Origin: Phallusia mammillata
Lineage: Eukaryota > Chordata > Ascidiacea > Phlebobranchia > Ascidiidae
Length of the DNA: 64,000 nucleotides
NCBI GenBank assembly: GCA_003260075.1
Contig: QLIY01000041.1
Location: 254,344 to 318,343, forward strand
Reading direction: 5' to 3'
The notes under the pieces were generated by a model that saw only the letters and a program-made list of their open reading frames with translations, did not search any database and was not told the DNA's origin. Numbering within the stretch: the stretch's first letter is position 1; each line of letters opens with the position of its first letter. The position numbers were made by a program, and so were the translations under genes. This document shows positions 36,901 to 47,400 of this stretch, in pieces.

Positions 36901-37478
36901 AAAACCTGTCTTTGCAGGTCCCTGGGAGCAGTGATGTGATTCCTTCAACGCAACAAACTATGAACAAAACTAATAAAAGTAAATTATGTTTGTTTTCACC
37001 ACCGAGCTGACTCAAGCTACCAATAAACTTTGTGTGTATTTGGATTGTAAGGTAAAATTGCAGGAATTGACAAAAAACTTCTGCACAAATTTCCACTAAC
37101 CAGCTCTGGAAAGTATATCCCAGTTTTCGGCAATCCATCAACACAAAGTAAACCAGGTAAGCCATAAAAACATTTAGCTTTATTTATTGAGAAGCATAGT
37201 TGAAAATTTACACATGCGAGATTGAAAACATAGGAAGAACAGAAAAGCTCAAAAATAAGGATGTGGATAAGAGGCAAGGTAGGAAAAGGAAGCAGCCGAG
37301 CAGATGTGAACCAACCGGCAGTGCCAGCAAGTTTGACAGCCTGTTTGCATCAGCTAGCAAACAATCTTGTAAAAAACCTTCTGGTTCAAGCCCTTTCAGT
37401 TCCATGGAAGTTGATCGTGGTAGTGGTAACTCGAAAGCTTTCGACATGATATTCTCCAGCGCCAGAAGCAGCAAATAA
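33906..37478 (+). CDS. C18orf63: C18orf63 orthologue (DUF4708 family), function unknown
   Basis: Eleven exons: 33906-34007, 34063-34209, 34374-34527, 35189-35292, 35359-35547, 35964-36119, 36541-36648, 36710-36838, 36918-36978, 37064-37156, 37234-37478; 495 aa. Recognised by recall of the vertebrate protein: LKCRQLLFLCKDVI, then VTFYKAKLLSV, LPSMKRGQIV, and YGYRLPAEDCDMIYCSVYMK with TFTYPLSCVRSH. The C-terminal third is low-complexity, basic and serine-rich, as in many members. The intron 35293-35358 is only 66 bp and keeps the frame open if retained, but removing it restores gap-free agreement with the family. AATAAA at 37506-37511 is a likely poly(A) signal. No biochemical role is established for this family to my knowledge. 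Confidence 0.85.
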
Positions 37479-37682
37479 ACAGAAGTTTGGCTTTAAATCA
37501 TCTGAAATAAAACCGTGCATCACAAACAGCAGGAATGTGGGCCATAAGCTACCAGTGTTTAATGCTCAATATTATAACTGACAGACAAGAACAGTTCCAA
37601 AAGAAGCGAAATTTGATGGTTGGTTTAAGTTGTGTTTTCTTATTGAAGCTTTCTTTAATTTGTTTGCAATAAAAAAGTTTGT

Positions 37683-40015
37683 TTACCTTTTGTCCCTTGA
37701 GTTGCAAGTTCCACTCAGATAAAGTTTTGCTGATTTTAGTCGATGCACAGTTTCATTTTTACCAAGCATCGTGATAATATCAACTATCGAAGGCCCCTCC
37801 TATAATTGAGTGTATTTAATGTCTAGCAGTCACCTTCAGTATCATTCCACCAACCTTCCTGTCGATCAGAATCATGCGCAGAAATTGCATAAGTTTTCCA
37901 AAATTTAAGTCCTGCAGTTTGGAAAGATTTCGAAGTTCCTTCATTACAGAAACCAAATCACTTTCCAAATTACTTTCTTCGAGAAGCCTAAGCACAAACA
38001 ATGATTTTTGAAAACAGAAATTTAACATGAATCTAAACTCATTTATTATTGTTTACTTTTCAACTTTTTCAAGTGCTTGAAGAAACTCTGTTTGCGCCGG
38101 CAAATTTTCTGTGTCCGTCCTCACCCACAGGTATTTGTATTCATCATCAGTAATGTCAAGTATTCTTGTAATGTGACCCTGCAAATATTTGGTAACAAAA
38201 TGCACAACTGCAACAATATTTCAAATTTACCTTTCGAACATCAAGAAGTGTTTCAATGTATTTCTGTGATTTTTCATCCAAGCTCTGTGGGTTTATTACG
38301 CAGTTGTCCCCATAATTTTTAATAACTTTGTTGTAAACATCTTTCACTAGTTTTGCAAGTTGTTCTGGATGAGCATTTGTGATTTTTCTTTCAGTTAAAA
38401 CTCGACCAAACTCTTCAAGTTTGCTAAAGTTCATGCGAACGTCAGAGTGAATGATCTATTAAAATATCTAATAAACAGTTATGTAAAATATGATTTCATA
38501 TTCATTGCCAAAAGAAAATACCTCACTAGGACTAAATCTTTGGATAAGGATTTTCAAAACCTCTTCATAATTGTCATTACCGATCGGAAATTTATCGGTT
38601 AAATCTGGAAAAGCTGATCCATGGCTTGCAATAAAATTTAACATTGTGGCTGGGGAATATCCTTTGTTACGATATTGTTCAACAAACACATCACCCTGAA
38701 AAATCCAAGTAACATTTGTAATAAATCCTCAATCACAACAAGAACCATTCACCTGTCGTTTCGATAATTTTGAACCATCAGGATTCACAAACAGAGGTAG
38801 GTGTAAATACTGTGGTGGATTCCAGCCAAAATATTTATACATTATTGTATGTTTCACAGTTGATGTAAGCCACTCCTGACCGCGGATAACATGACTGATT
38901 TGCATGAGATGGTCATCAACAACATTAGCTAGATGGTAAGTGGGGAACCTAAACATTAAACTTGTTTGTTCTACTGCTTGGTGAATAACAATATTCACGC
39001 ACTTACCCATCTGTCTTCAGCAACACTGGATCACCTTCAAGCTGGGATATATTGTAGCCAACTTTCCCATGCAACATGTCCTCAATGAACTCTGTTTCTT
39101 CTGGTAACTTTAATCGGATTACATAAGGGATGCCCATTTCCATCTGCTGCTGGACTTTGTCTTTGGATAAATGTCTACATCTGTTGTCATATCTACAGAA
39201 AAAAATCAAATCAAAGACGAAAACTGCACATTGTTTTCAGTTATACCCTGCCTGTTTATTAAGGCAAAATATATATTTCTGTTATTAAAAGAAAGGGTTT
39301 ATGCTTTTTACCTGTTTTAGTGAAACAATCTAATATTCTACTGATCAGAAGCAAGAATCTTTCTTTTATACATTTTATTGTCTGTGGAAGATTCGTTAAA
39401 TAACTGTTTCAGTGTTACCTTGTTTGTTCTTTTCTTGTTTTTTGACCTTTCTTTAACAAAGCCAGTCGTTGTTGTGAACAAAAACATTGGTAGGCTGCCC
39501 CACTTTCTACAAGCTGGTTTGCAAACCTGTAAAAAATAAGTAAGTCAGATTCTCAGCAGACAACCAGCATTTAAATTGAGACTGACTTATTGTAATGGTG
39601 CAACCTCTCGCTTTGTATGTATGGACCATGACTACCACCATGCACACTACTTTCATCTGGAACAATTCCAACCCATTTTAGAGACGACAACAAATTGTCG
39701 ACGGAGTTTGGAATAAATCTGCTCTGGTCAGTGTCTTCGATTCTTAAAATAAATTTCCCATTGTGTTTTTTAGCGAAAAGGAAGTTATACAAAGCTGTCC
39801 GGAGTCCTCCAATATGCAAGAAACCTAAGCAGATGAAATAAAACTAATAATTAGTCACATAACATTACAACTTTGCACAAATAACCTGTTGGGGACGGTG
39901 CAAAGCGAACCCTCACTGCTTCTTGACTTTGAATTGATCTCACAGGAATCAAAAACTTTAATTTATTAAACTTGTATAATTGTTTCAATTCATGACGGGT
40001 GAATAACGCTTTCAT
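37683..40015 (-). CDS. EARS2: Mitochondrial glutamyl-tRNA synthetase
   Basis: Ten exons: 40015-39886, 39824-39587, 39526-39419, 39192-39007, 38948-38753, 38695-38522, 38455-38231, 38178-38057, 37987-37834, 37799-37683; 549 aa, all phases close. It is a class I aminoacyl-tRNA synthetase of GluRS type: APSPTG and HIGG (the HIGH motif, split by intron 1), RIEDTDQSR, then [13 protein letters not shown] with VIRGQEW, and KLSKRQ (the KMSKS motif). The basic N-terminal extension of about 30 residues suits a mitochondrial import sequence. It charges mitochondrial tRNA-Glu (and often tRNA-Gln for transamidation) with glutamate. It follows TIMM9 on the same strand after only 124 bp, suggesting co-transcription. 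The C-terminal anticodon-binding half is less conserved but open. Confidence 0.95.
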
Positions 40016-40138
40016 GCTTAACAACAAGTAAGCATTATTTATAGCCAATTTGCAAATCGTGTAAACACAAAAGTTGTCACAAAATAAACCAAAAAGCACA
40101 AAGACATGTTTTTTAAGTGTTTTTAACTAGAATATAAT

Positions 40139-40408
40139 TCAAGATTTAAGTGCTGTTTGTGGAGATAAGTTTGTGGTCTGCTGAAGATGTTCCTGGAATC
40201 GCTGAGATATTCTTGCTGTTGCTTTCAGATACTTTTGCAGACAATATGTAGAGCAAACATTTTCGGACGAAGTTACTTTTCGTGACGTGAAATCATGAAC
40301 ACAATCTCCGAAGCATTCTTCCGTGATTTTGTTGTACGACTGAAGAAACTCCTTGAATTGTTTTATCTGATCAGCTTGATTCGTTTGATCAGAACCCGGC
40401 ATCGCCAT
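40139..40408 (-). CDS. TIMM9: Mitochondrial intermembrane-space chaperone Tim9
   Basis: Single coding exon, 89 aa, starting ATG at 40408. It shows the small-Tim twin CX3C motif: CFGDC at about residues 33-37 and CSTYC at about 56-60. Flanking family sequences are [15 protein letters not shown] and [18 protein letters not shown]. The cysteines form two disulfides after MIA40-dependent import. Tim9 and Tim10 form a hexamer that carries hydrophobic inner-membrane proteins across the intermembrane space. Length is typical. The stop is 124 bp upstream of the EARS2 start. Confidence 0.97.
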   Translation of the reverse strand: MAMPGSDQTNQADQIKQFKEFLQSYNKITEECFGDCVHDFTSRKVTSSENVCSTYCLQKYLKATARISQRFQEHLQQTTNLSPQTALKS

Positions 40409-40890
40409 TTTGAAATGTTGTTAGAAGCAAATCAATTTTAGAAATATTTTTTTGGAAAGTTGAACTGCGTGGTGTTGCAGGCTTTTCTGAACAGGGGATT
40501 TCCGGATTTGTTCGCGTGACTTGTCGTAGATTTAAACACAAAATCTACGAAATCCCGTTTTTATATCAGAAAAATTACAATGGAAAAAAACGTTTAATTC
40601 CAAAACCCGTTTCACGTTTTTTAGTCTTTGCTAAACTTTAAAAAAAAATGTCCGTTTATATTTACAAAACACACAAAAAGACACACAAAAGCTTATTCGC
40701 AGTTGATTGACAAATTTTGAATGAAAATTGTTTTTCATAAAAGCAAATACGGGAAAACATTTTTAGCATTGGATTTAAATTTAGCATAGCGTCTAGTTGG
40801 AAAAACACAAAACAAAACTTGTGGAAATTTGGAATAATTTGAGATCGGCGGTAAATTAAATTCTACGCATGACTGGTTCCATCCACTCAT

Positions 40891-40938
<48 letters not shown>

Positions 40939-41409
40939 GCGCTGCTTTTGTACGGGGCCGGGTCTTAATGCACGGGATGTGCTTTGGCGTGTTTAAGCTT
41001 TCCGTAAAAATGATAGACAGCGGCTTCCTTGCAGTTGGTATTGTAAAAGGTATTTAGTCGTTATGTGCTTTGACTGACGTTTTTGAATTCTCATTTTTTT
41101 TTACTTCTTTAATTTAATGCTTGATAATTTGTAATTGCAATATGTCAGTGTCACTGTATTAATTAATGAACATTGCAACAGCGAATTTGTTACATTTATG
41201 GGAGCTATAGATAGTTCACAGTGAACACATGTGCGATGTTGGTAAACTTTACCTTGCAGATTTTGAAACACTGCGTAACTAGTTATATGTTAGTAAAAAT
41301 GCTTGTAGTTGTTAATTTCCGTGCTGATAGTTTTGGTTTAACATATTGCAATTTTGTTAAAATTGTGTTTGATTTTAGATTTTGTAAAATAGGGTTTAAC
41401 TGATAGAAT
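40409..41409. promoter_or_regulatory. Shared upstream region of TIMM9/EARS2 and calnexin
   Basis: About 1 kb between divergent genes, so it should hold both promoters. A 45-G run at 40891-40935 may hide missing sequence. No specific motif is claimed. Confidence 0.4.
40891..40935. repeat. Poly-G homopolymer, 45 bases
   Basis: Forty-five uninterrupted G in the interval between the TIMM9 and calnexin starts; probably artefact, like the other runs. Confidence 0.9.
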
Positions 41410-44400
41410 ATGAATTTTTTATTGTTAATTGTCTTGGTTGGGATTCTCTCAACTAGCTGTGCCGATGATGAAAAACAGGTCAGAAAGTTTTTTATTTAGT
41501 TTCTCCCAACAGTGTTTATAACTTTTAAGTTTTACAGGCACCAAAATATTCCACACCGATAGCCAAAGGGGATGTTTACCTGCAGGAACCATTTGATTCT
41601 GACGATGCCATTGACAGGTCGGTTAATATTTGACATGTTTTTAAATAATAAATGATATTCGCAAAAAAAACATTGTGTGTGGCCCAATTGTTTGATTTTT
41701 TTGCCAATAAGTTTCATTTTCCCAGTTGGACAGTATCGAAGGCAAAAAAAGATGATGTAGACTCAGAAATTGCAAAGTATGATGGGAAATGGAAAGTTGA
41801 AAGTCCGCAGGAAAATGCTTTGCCAGGAGATTTGGGGCTGGTTTTGAAAAGCAAAGCAAGGTGATACATGGTTTCATAAATATGGATCCCCTTTCTTGCA
41901 GAGGCCTGTATTTATTTTTGTAAAGTTTCACCCCAAAGGACATTTCTGAACAGGGTTGTAACCAACTTTATTGCATTTATGACCTTGCACAACTCAGCAG
42001 GTTGATAACCGTTTTAGAAATTTGGACCACATGCTTTTTAGCAGTTGACACAGCCAAAGGTATAAGTTAAACTTGCGTTACGCTTCTACTTGGACAAAGC
42101 ACCTTGCTGTATTCCAAAGTGTCGTTTAAATCACATAACAGAATACGTCAGGAAACATATTGACAGGTAAATACAAGGGTGCAGCCAAGCACATCACCTC
42201 CAAAAAACATGCACAACAATATGCAAACAAAAGTTGTTCTTGTTAAATGTTGTACAACGTTGAGATCGGTGGTTAAAACTACTTAAAGCTGGCACAGTTG
42301 CATTGTTCCCATGCAATATTTCAATTTCGTTTTGTGACACTAACAGATAAAACCATATTAGTATCTTTACTAATTTGCATATACAAGTATGAATAAACCC
42401 ATCCATTTCTACCAGTAGAAACAGTTGTGTGCTTTAGAGTTTAAACTCCCTTTGACATTAAATATGTAAATTGGCAACATGAGAAAGCCACCTTTCCAGT
42501 TGCTTTTAATTTCACAAATTAATTTTTCAATTTTCTTTTCAGACATCATGCCATAGCTGTTCCGCTTGATAAACCATTTGTATTTGATTCAAAACCATTT
42601 ATTGTCCAATACGAAGTAAACTTTCAAACAGGGATTGAATGTGGCGGAGCATACATGAAACTTCTCACACACACTGAAGATCTGAATCTAGTAAGTTTTC
42701 AAGTTCTCTAAATGTCTGAATATTTTTTTTAGCTTGTGACTACTTGTACCTTATGTATTTGAGAGTTTTAGAAAATGTGATAAATATGTACTGCTTTAAA
42801 ATAAGCCGCTGTGTTTGTGAAATAGAACAACATTATGGTGTTCACCACTTTGGTGTTCAGCACGCCAAAACCACTGGACTACGTGGTCACACTGTCAGTG
42901 TGTCTAAGAAGATGTAAACAATTTTCTTTCTTAACTGAAAAATTGCTGTAACTTTTATCTGCAGTTGTGCATTTACAAAATAAATGTTTTCTAGGAACAG
43001 TTCCAGGACAAAACCCCTTATACAATCATGTTTGGGCCAGACAAGTGCGGAGAAGATTACAAGGTAAAAATGGTGATGTGCTGCAGTGATTAATTTAAGC
43101 TAGCTGTACACCTAACACACTGTTTCAACTTATTGTGCCTTATCAGTGCAGCTGGTGACATTGGCTAGTGTAGCCTTATTATACAATCCAGTTTGTTGGG
43201 CGTAACAAACTGAAAAGCCATGCCATAGCTTATTTATCATGTATATGGCTCCATGATTTTTTATGTGTGTACAATTAAACATTTTTACTTAACATGTCTT
43301 GTTTTATTCAGTTGCATTTTATATTCCGCCACAAAAATCCCAAAACTGGTGAATTTGAAGAAAAACATGCAAAGAAACCCACTGTGGACATCAAGTCGTA
43401 TTACACTGACAAAGCTACTCATTTATACACACTTATGTTGACCGAGGACAACAACTTTAAAATCTACATCGACCACAACGAAGTGAATTCTGGAAGTTTA
43501 CTGACAGATTTCAGGTAATTTGCTGCGGCATGAATAACTATTGGTTGATGTTCAACATTCCCTTGTCCTTGCTGTAACTTTGTTAGTTGCTTTAAATTTG
43601 CTGGAATTGGTTAGCTTTAGTATAAAGAATAAATATGTTTCCCTGACACTGAACATGCTTGCATAAGCGAAAAATATTTGCTAACTGATTTCAGCCTCGA
43701 AACAAACACTTCCGAACTTGTGATACATAATATGAAAGGTGGAAATCATTACAACAATGGTAACAGAATAGGGAATGTTTCCCAAACTCATTTTACTAGG
43801 ATTAATGGATTTAATGGTTTAATTTTTCCCCCAAAAAAGTCTAGTTTATTAATTTTTCCAGCCCCCCTGTAAACCCACCGAAAGAAATTGAAGACAAAGA
43901 CGACAAGAAACCTGAGGATTGGGATGAACGGGAAAAAATTGCTGACCCAGAAGCTTCAAAACCTGATGACTGGTTAGTTTGCTGGAAATATTTGTTTTCC
44001 CACATTATGGTAAATAGTGGCTACATGTTAGATGACAAATATTATAAGAATCAAAGCTGACAGTCACTTTCAGACCTAGTTTTGCAAACACACAATTTAA
44101 CAGAAAACAATTCATAATTGCAACACACAAACATTAAGGGTTGTTTATGAAAGACTACTCGCAAATATGCAATCTATGCAAACTGCAGTTAGCAATGGCC
44201 AGACTTTGCCGTGTAAATTTCGCACCAGAAAAATAACTATATCTAGAATATATTGTGTTTGAACAAGGCTAGGCCATTTGATGCACATTTGTCACAATAG
44301 AATATGTGAATAACATGGTTTGAATAGCACTTTGCTAGTTGTAGTTTGGTAGAAGCAAAGCACATTTGCAACATTGTTAATTGTGTTCAGGGATGAAGAT

Positions 44401-47400
44401 GCTCCAGCTAAGACTGCTGATCCGGATGCGGAGATGCCGGATGGTTGGTTGGAGGACGAACCTCTGTACGTGGATGATCCTGATGCAGCAAAACCTGAAG
44501 ATTGGGACGATGAGATGGATGGGGAGTGGGAAGCACCTAAAGTGAGATCATCAAATATTTTTTAACTTAAATTTAAGTTTTGCTGTTCGTTGAAGTTGTG
44601 AACTTTAATCAAAGCTGCCATATAGAATTACCTGAAATGTGACCTTAGGTTGTAAACATATTTAACTGATGTGGCCTCTCATATCACTGATGATGGCATG
44701 AACACTTGCTAAGCCAGTTGACTCATACAGCATGTCACTTTTGACAGCTGTTTGTGCCTTACTTTCCACATTAAACTTATGACCTTGGGTCAGTGTTGCA
44801 AAAAACTCCAATTTACAGTTTTCAATTTAGTTTCGCTTTTGTGTTTTTTTATATGTTTACCAATTTTACTTAAGCTTGTGACCAAACCATGAACTCATGC
44901 AACTTCACAGGTTGACAATCCTAAATGCAGTGAAGTTGCCGGCTGTGGAACGTGGGAACCACCGATGATTTCAAACCCCGCCTACAAAGGAAAATGGCGC
45001 CCTCCGATGATAAGCAACCCTAACTACAAAGGAATTTGGAAACCAAGAATTATCCCGAACCCAGACTTTTTCGAGGATTCACAACCATTCAAGATGTCCC
45101 CCATTGTAAGTTGATGAAACATATTTCTGATCCTCGTGGTTTTATGAAACTTGTGATTTCATTTTTAGGGTGCTGTTGGATTTGAATTGTGGTCTATGAG
45201 TGAAGACATTTTATTCGACAATATCATCATAACATCGGATAAACAAGTTTCAGATGAATATGCGGAAAAAACCTGGAAAATGAAAAAACAAGTCCAAGCG
45301 GAGAATGAGGTTCGTTGTAAGTTAATTGTCAGGGGGAAATTTTGCTGAATCTTATTCATGACTCAGCAAATACAGAGAATTCTAAAGCAGCAGAAAAGTG
45401 TGAAGTCAAAGAGAAGAAAGAGAAAGGTTTAATTTTGTTTGTGGGTGGATGGTTTGGGTTGAAACTTGCATGAGTAAATTACTTTGTTGTACAGAAAAGC
45501 AAGAAAAACAGAGGACACAGAAATGTCAAGGTTTTGCATGTGTAAATTCTAGAATAAACACTGAAAGTAGAATTTTTTGGATGATTTAAAATTTGCTTTA
45601 GGGTTTAGTTACAGGGGGTAGTATATAGTTATTGGAGGTTGTAGATACAATAGTTATAAAATTAATGGTAATAAAATTACACTATTCAGTTTTAGTGGAA
45701 ATGTTTTTGAGCTCTTAATGTTTTTTTAATTATTTTCAGCCTGGCTTTGTGCAAGGCTTGTTGTCAGCCACAGAAGAGCGACCCTGGCTGTGGATTATTT
45801 ACGTCTTGGTTGTCGGTTTGCCGCTCGTACTCCTCTTCACATTCTGCTGCAGGTTTGTTTCACAAAAATCTCGACGATAAAAGAAATAAATTGTAATCCT
45901 AATTTTTTTTCATGCAGTGGTGGAAAGAAAGCTGATCCGAAGAAGACTGATGAAGCGACTCCGGATGATCCTCATGATTCAGAGGAAGAAAAGGTTTGTT
46001 GATGTCACTTGAATCTCTGCTTGACTAGTGTCGTTCGTATCTGGTCAGAAAATATGTTTTGCTTGTTCGTTGTACTATGAAGTATTGATTATAAAAGACA
46101 ATGGCTAATATGGGACCGGGAATATATTTCTGTTTGAAAATAGGCATAGCATGCAGCGCAATACACAACTAATTTTCCTTGCTGCACACTTTGCAGGTAA
46201 ACATAACAAAAGTTGTTTAAAAATGTTAATTATGGGTCCCTTTCTATGAAGGGAAACACATATTGTTTTTGTCCGTATTTCTTTTTCTGTCTAACGCTGG
46301 TTTGTTATACACGTTTGGTCATGAAAAAGTGCTTTAAATTTATTCAAATTTGGACAAATGTTAAGTTATTAATCCAAATTTGATCCTCCTGAAGTTTGAC
46401 CCCAAACGACCCAGCGGTTCACCCGCAGGCCCCCAAAACATATTTTTTTAAAAACGGCTGTACTGACTAAAGTACAGCATCTCTGAGTGATATGCTTTGT
46501 TGTTTGGTGCAATATAAGATATTTCAAAGAATTTTGTATCTTTTTTTCGATTCACCCATTTTCACCCCTAAAACCCCAAATATTCATTTCTGTCTAACGC
46601 TGGTTTGTTAAATGCGTTTGGTCAAGAAAGAGTGCTTTAAATTTATTCAAATTTGGACAGATGTTAGTTATTAATCCAAATTTGATCCTCCTGAAGTTTG
46701 ACCCCAAACGACCGAGCGGTTCACCCACAGGCCCTCAAAACGAAAAAATTAAAACGGCTCTACTGACTAAAGTACATAATCTGAGAGTTTCATGCTTTGT
46801 TGGTTGGTGCGATGTAAGGTATTCTAAAGAATTTTGTAACTTTTTATTGGATTCACCCATTTTACCCCTTAAACCCCAAAATAATAAGTTTTAGGCCAAA
46901 AATACAAGCCCTAATGTGCTGAAATGTTAAACAATTGTTTGCAGTAGGTTATTCGTTTAGTGTGTAAAATTTTGCCTTAATCTGCCAAATAGTTACTTTT
47001 ACAGCCCATAATATGTGTACACTGTCAATCAGATAGAAGTCTCAACTCTCAAGGGAGTAACTCACTTGTTTACGATTAAGGCGGATGTTTACGAGACAGT
47101 CGTGTCAGTGATTAGAAATCAGCTGTTTTTGCGCAGCTATACTATGTCGTTTTATTAAGTATCAAGCACATTTTCAGTTGTGGAAAATTGTGTTTGAAAA
47201 CTGACCTTGAACGACAATATCAAGGTCAAAGCATAAGATTAAATTAAAAGTATTTTTCCCGTACTGTGTTTTGTAATTATATGACAATAATGATGCAAAA
47301 AGAATACGGGGGGGGGGGGATCAGATAGAAGTCTCAACTCTCAAGGGAGTAACTCACTTGTTTACGATTAAGGCGGATGTTTACGAGACAGTCGTGTCAG

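Noticed and set aside
40735-41057. Poly-proline or poly-glycine frames near 40900
   Set aside because: Created by the 45-G run between divergent genes.
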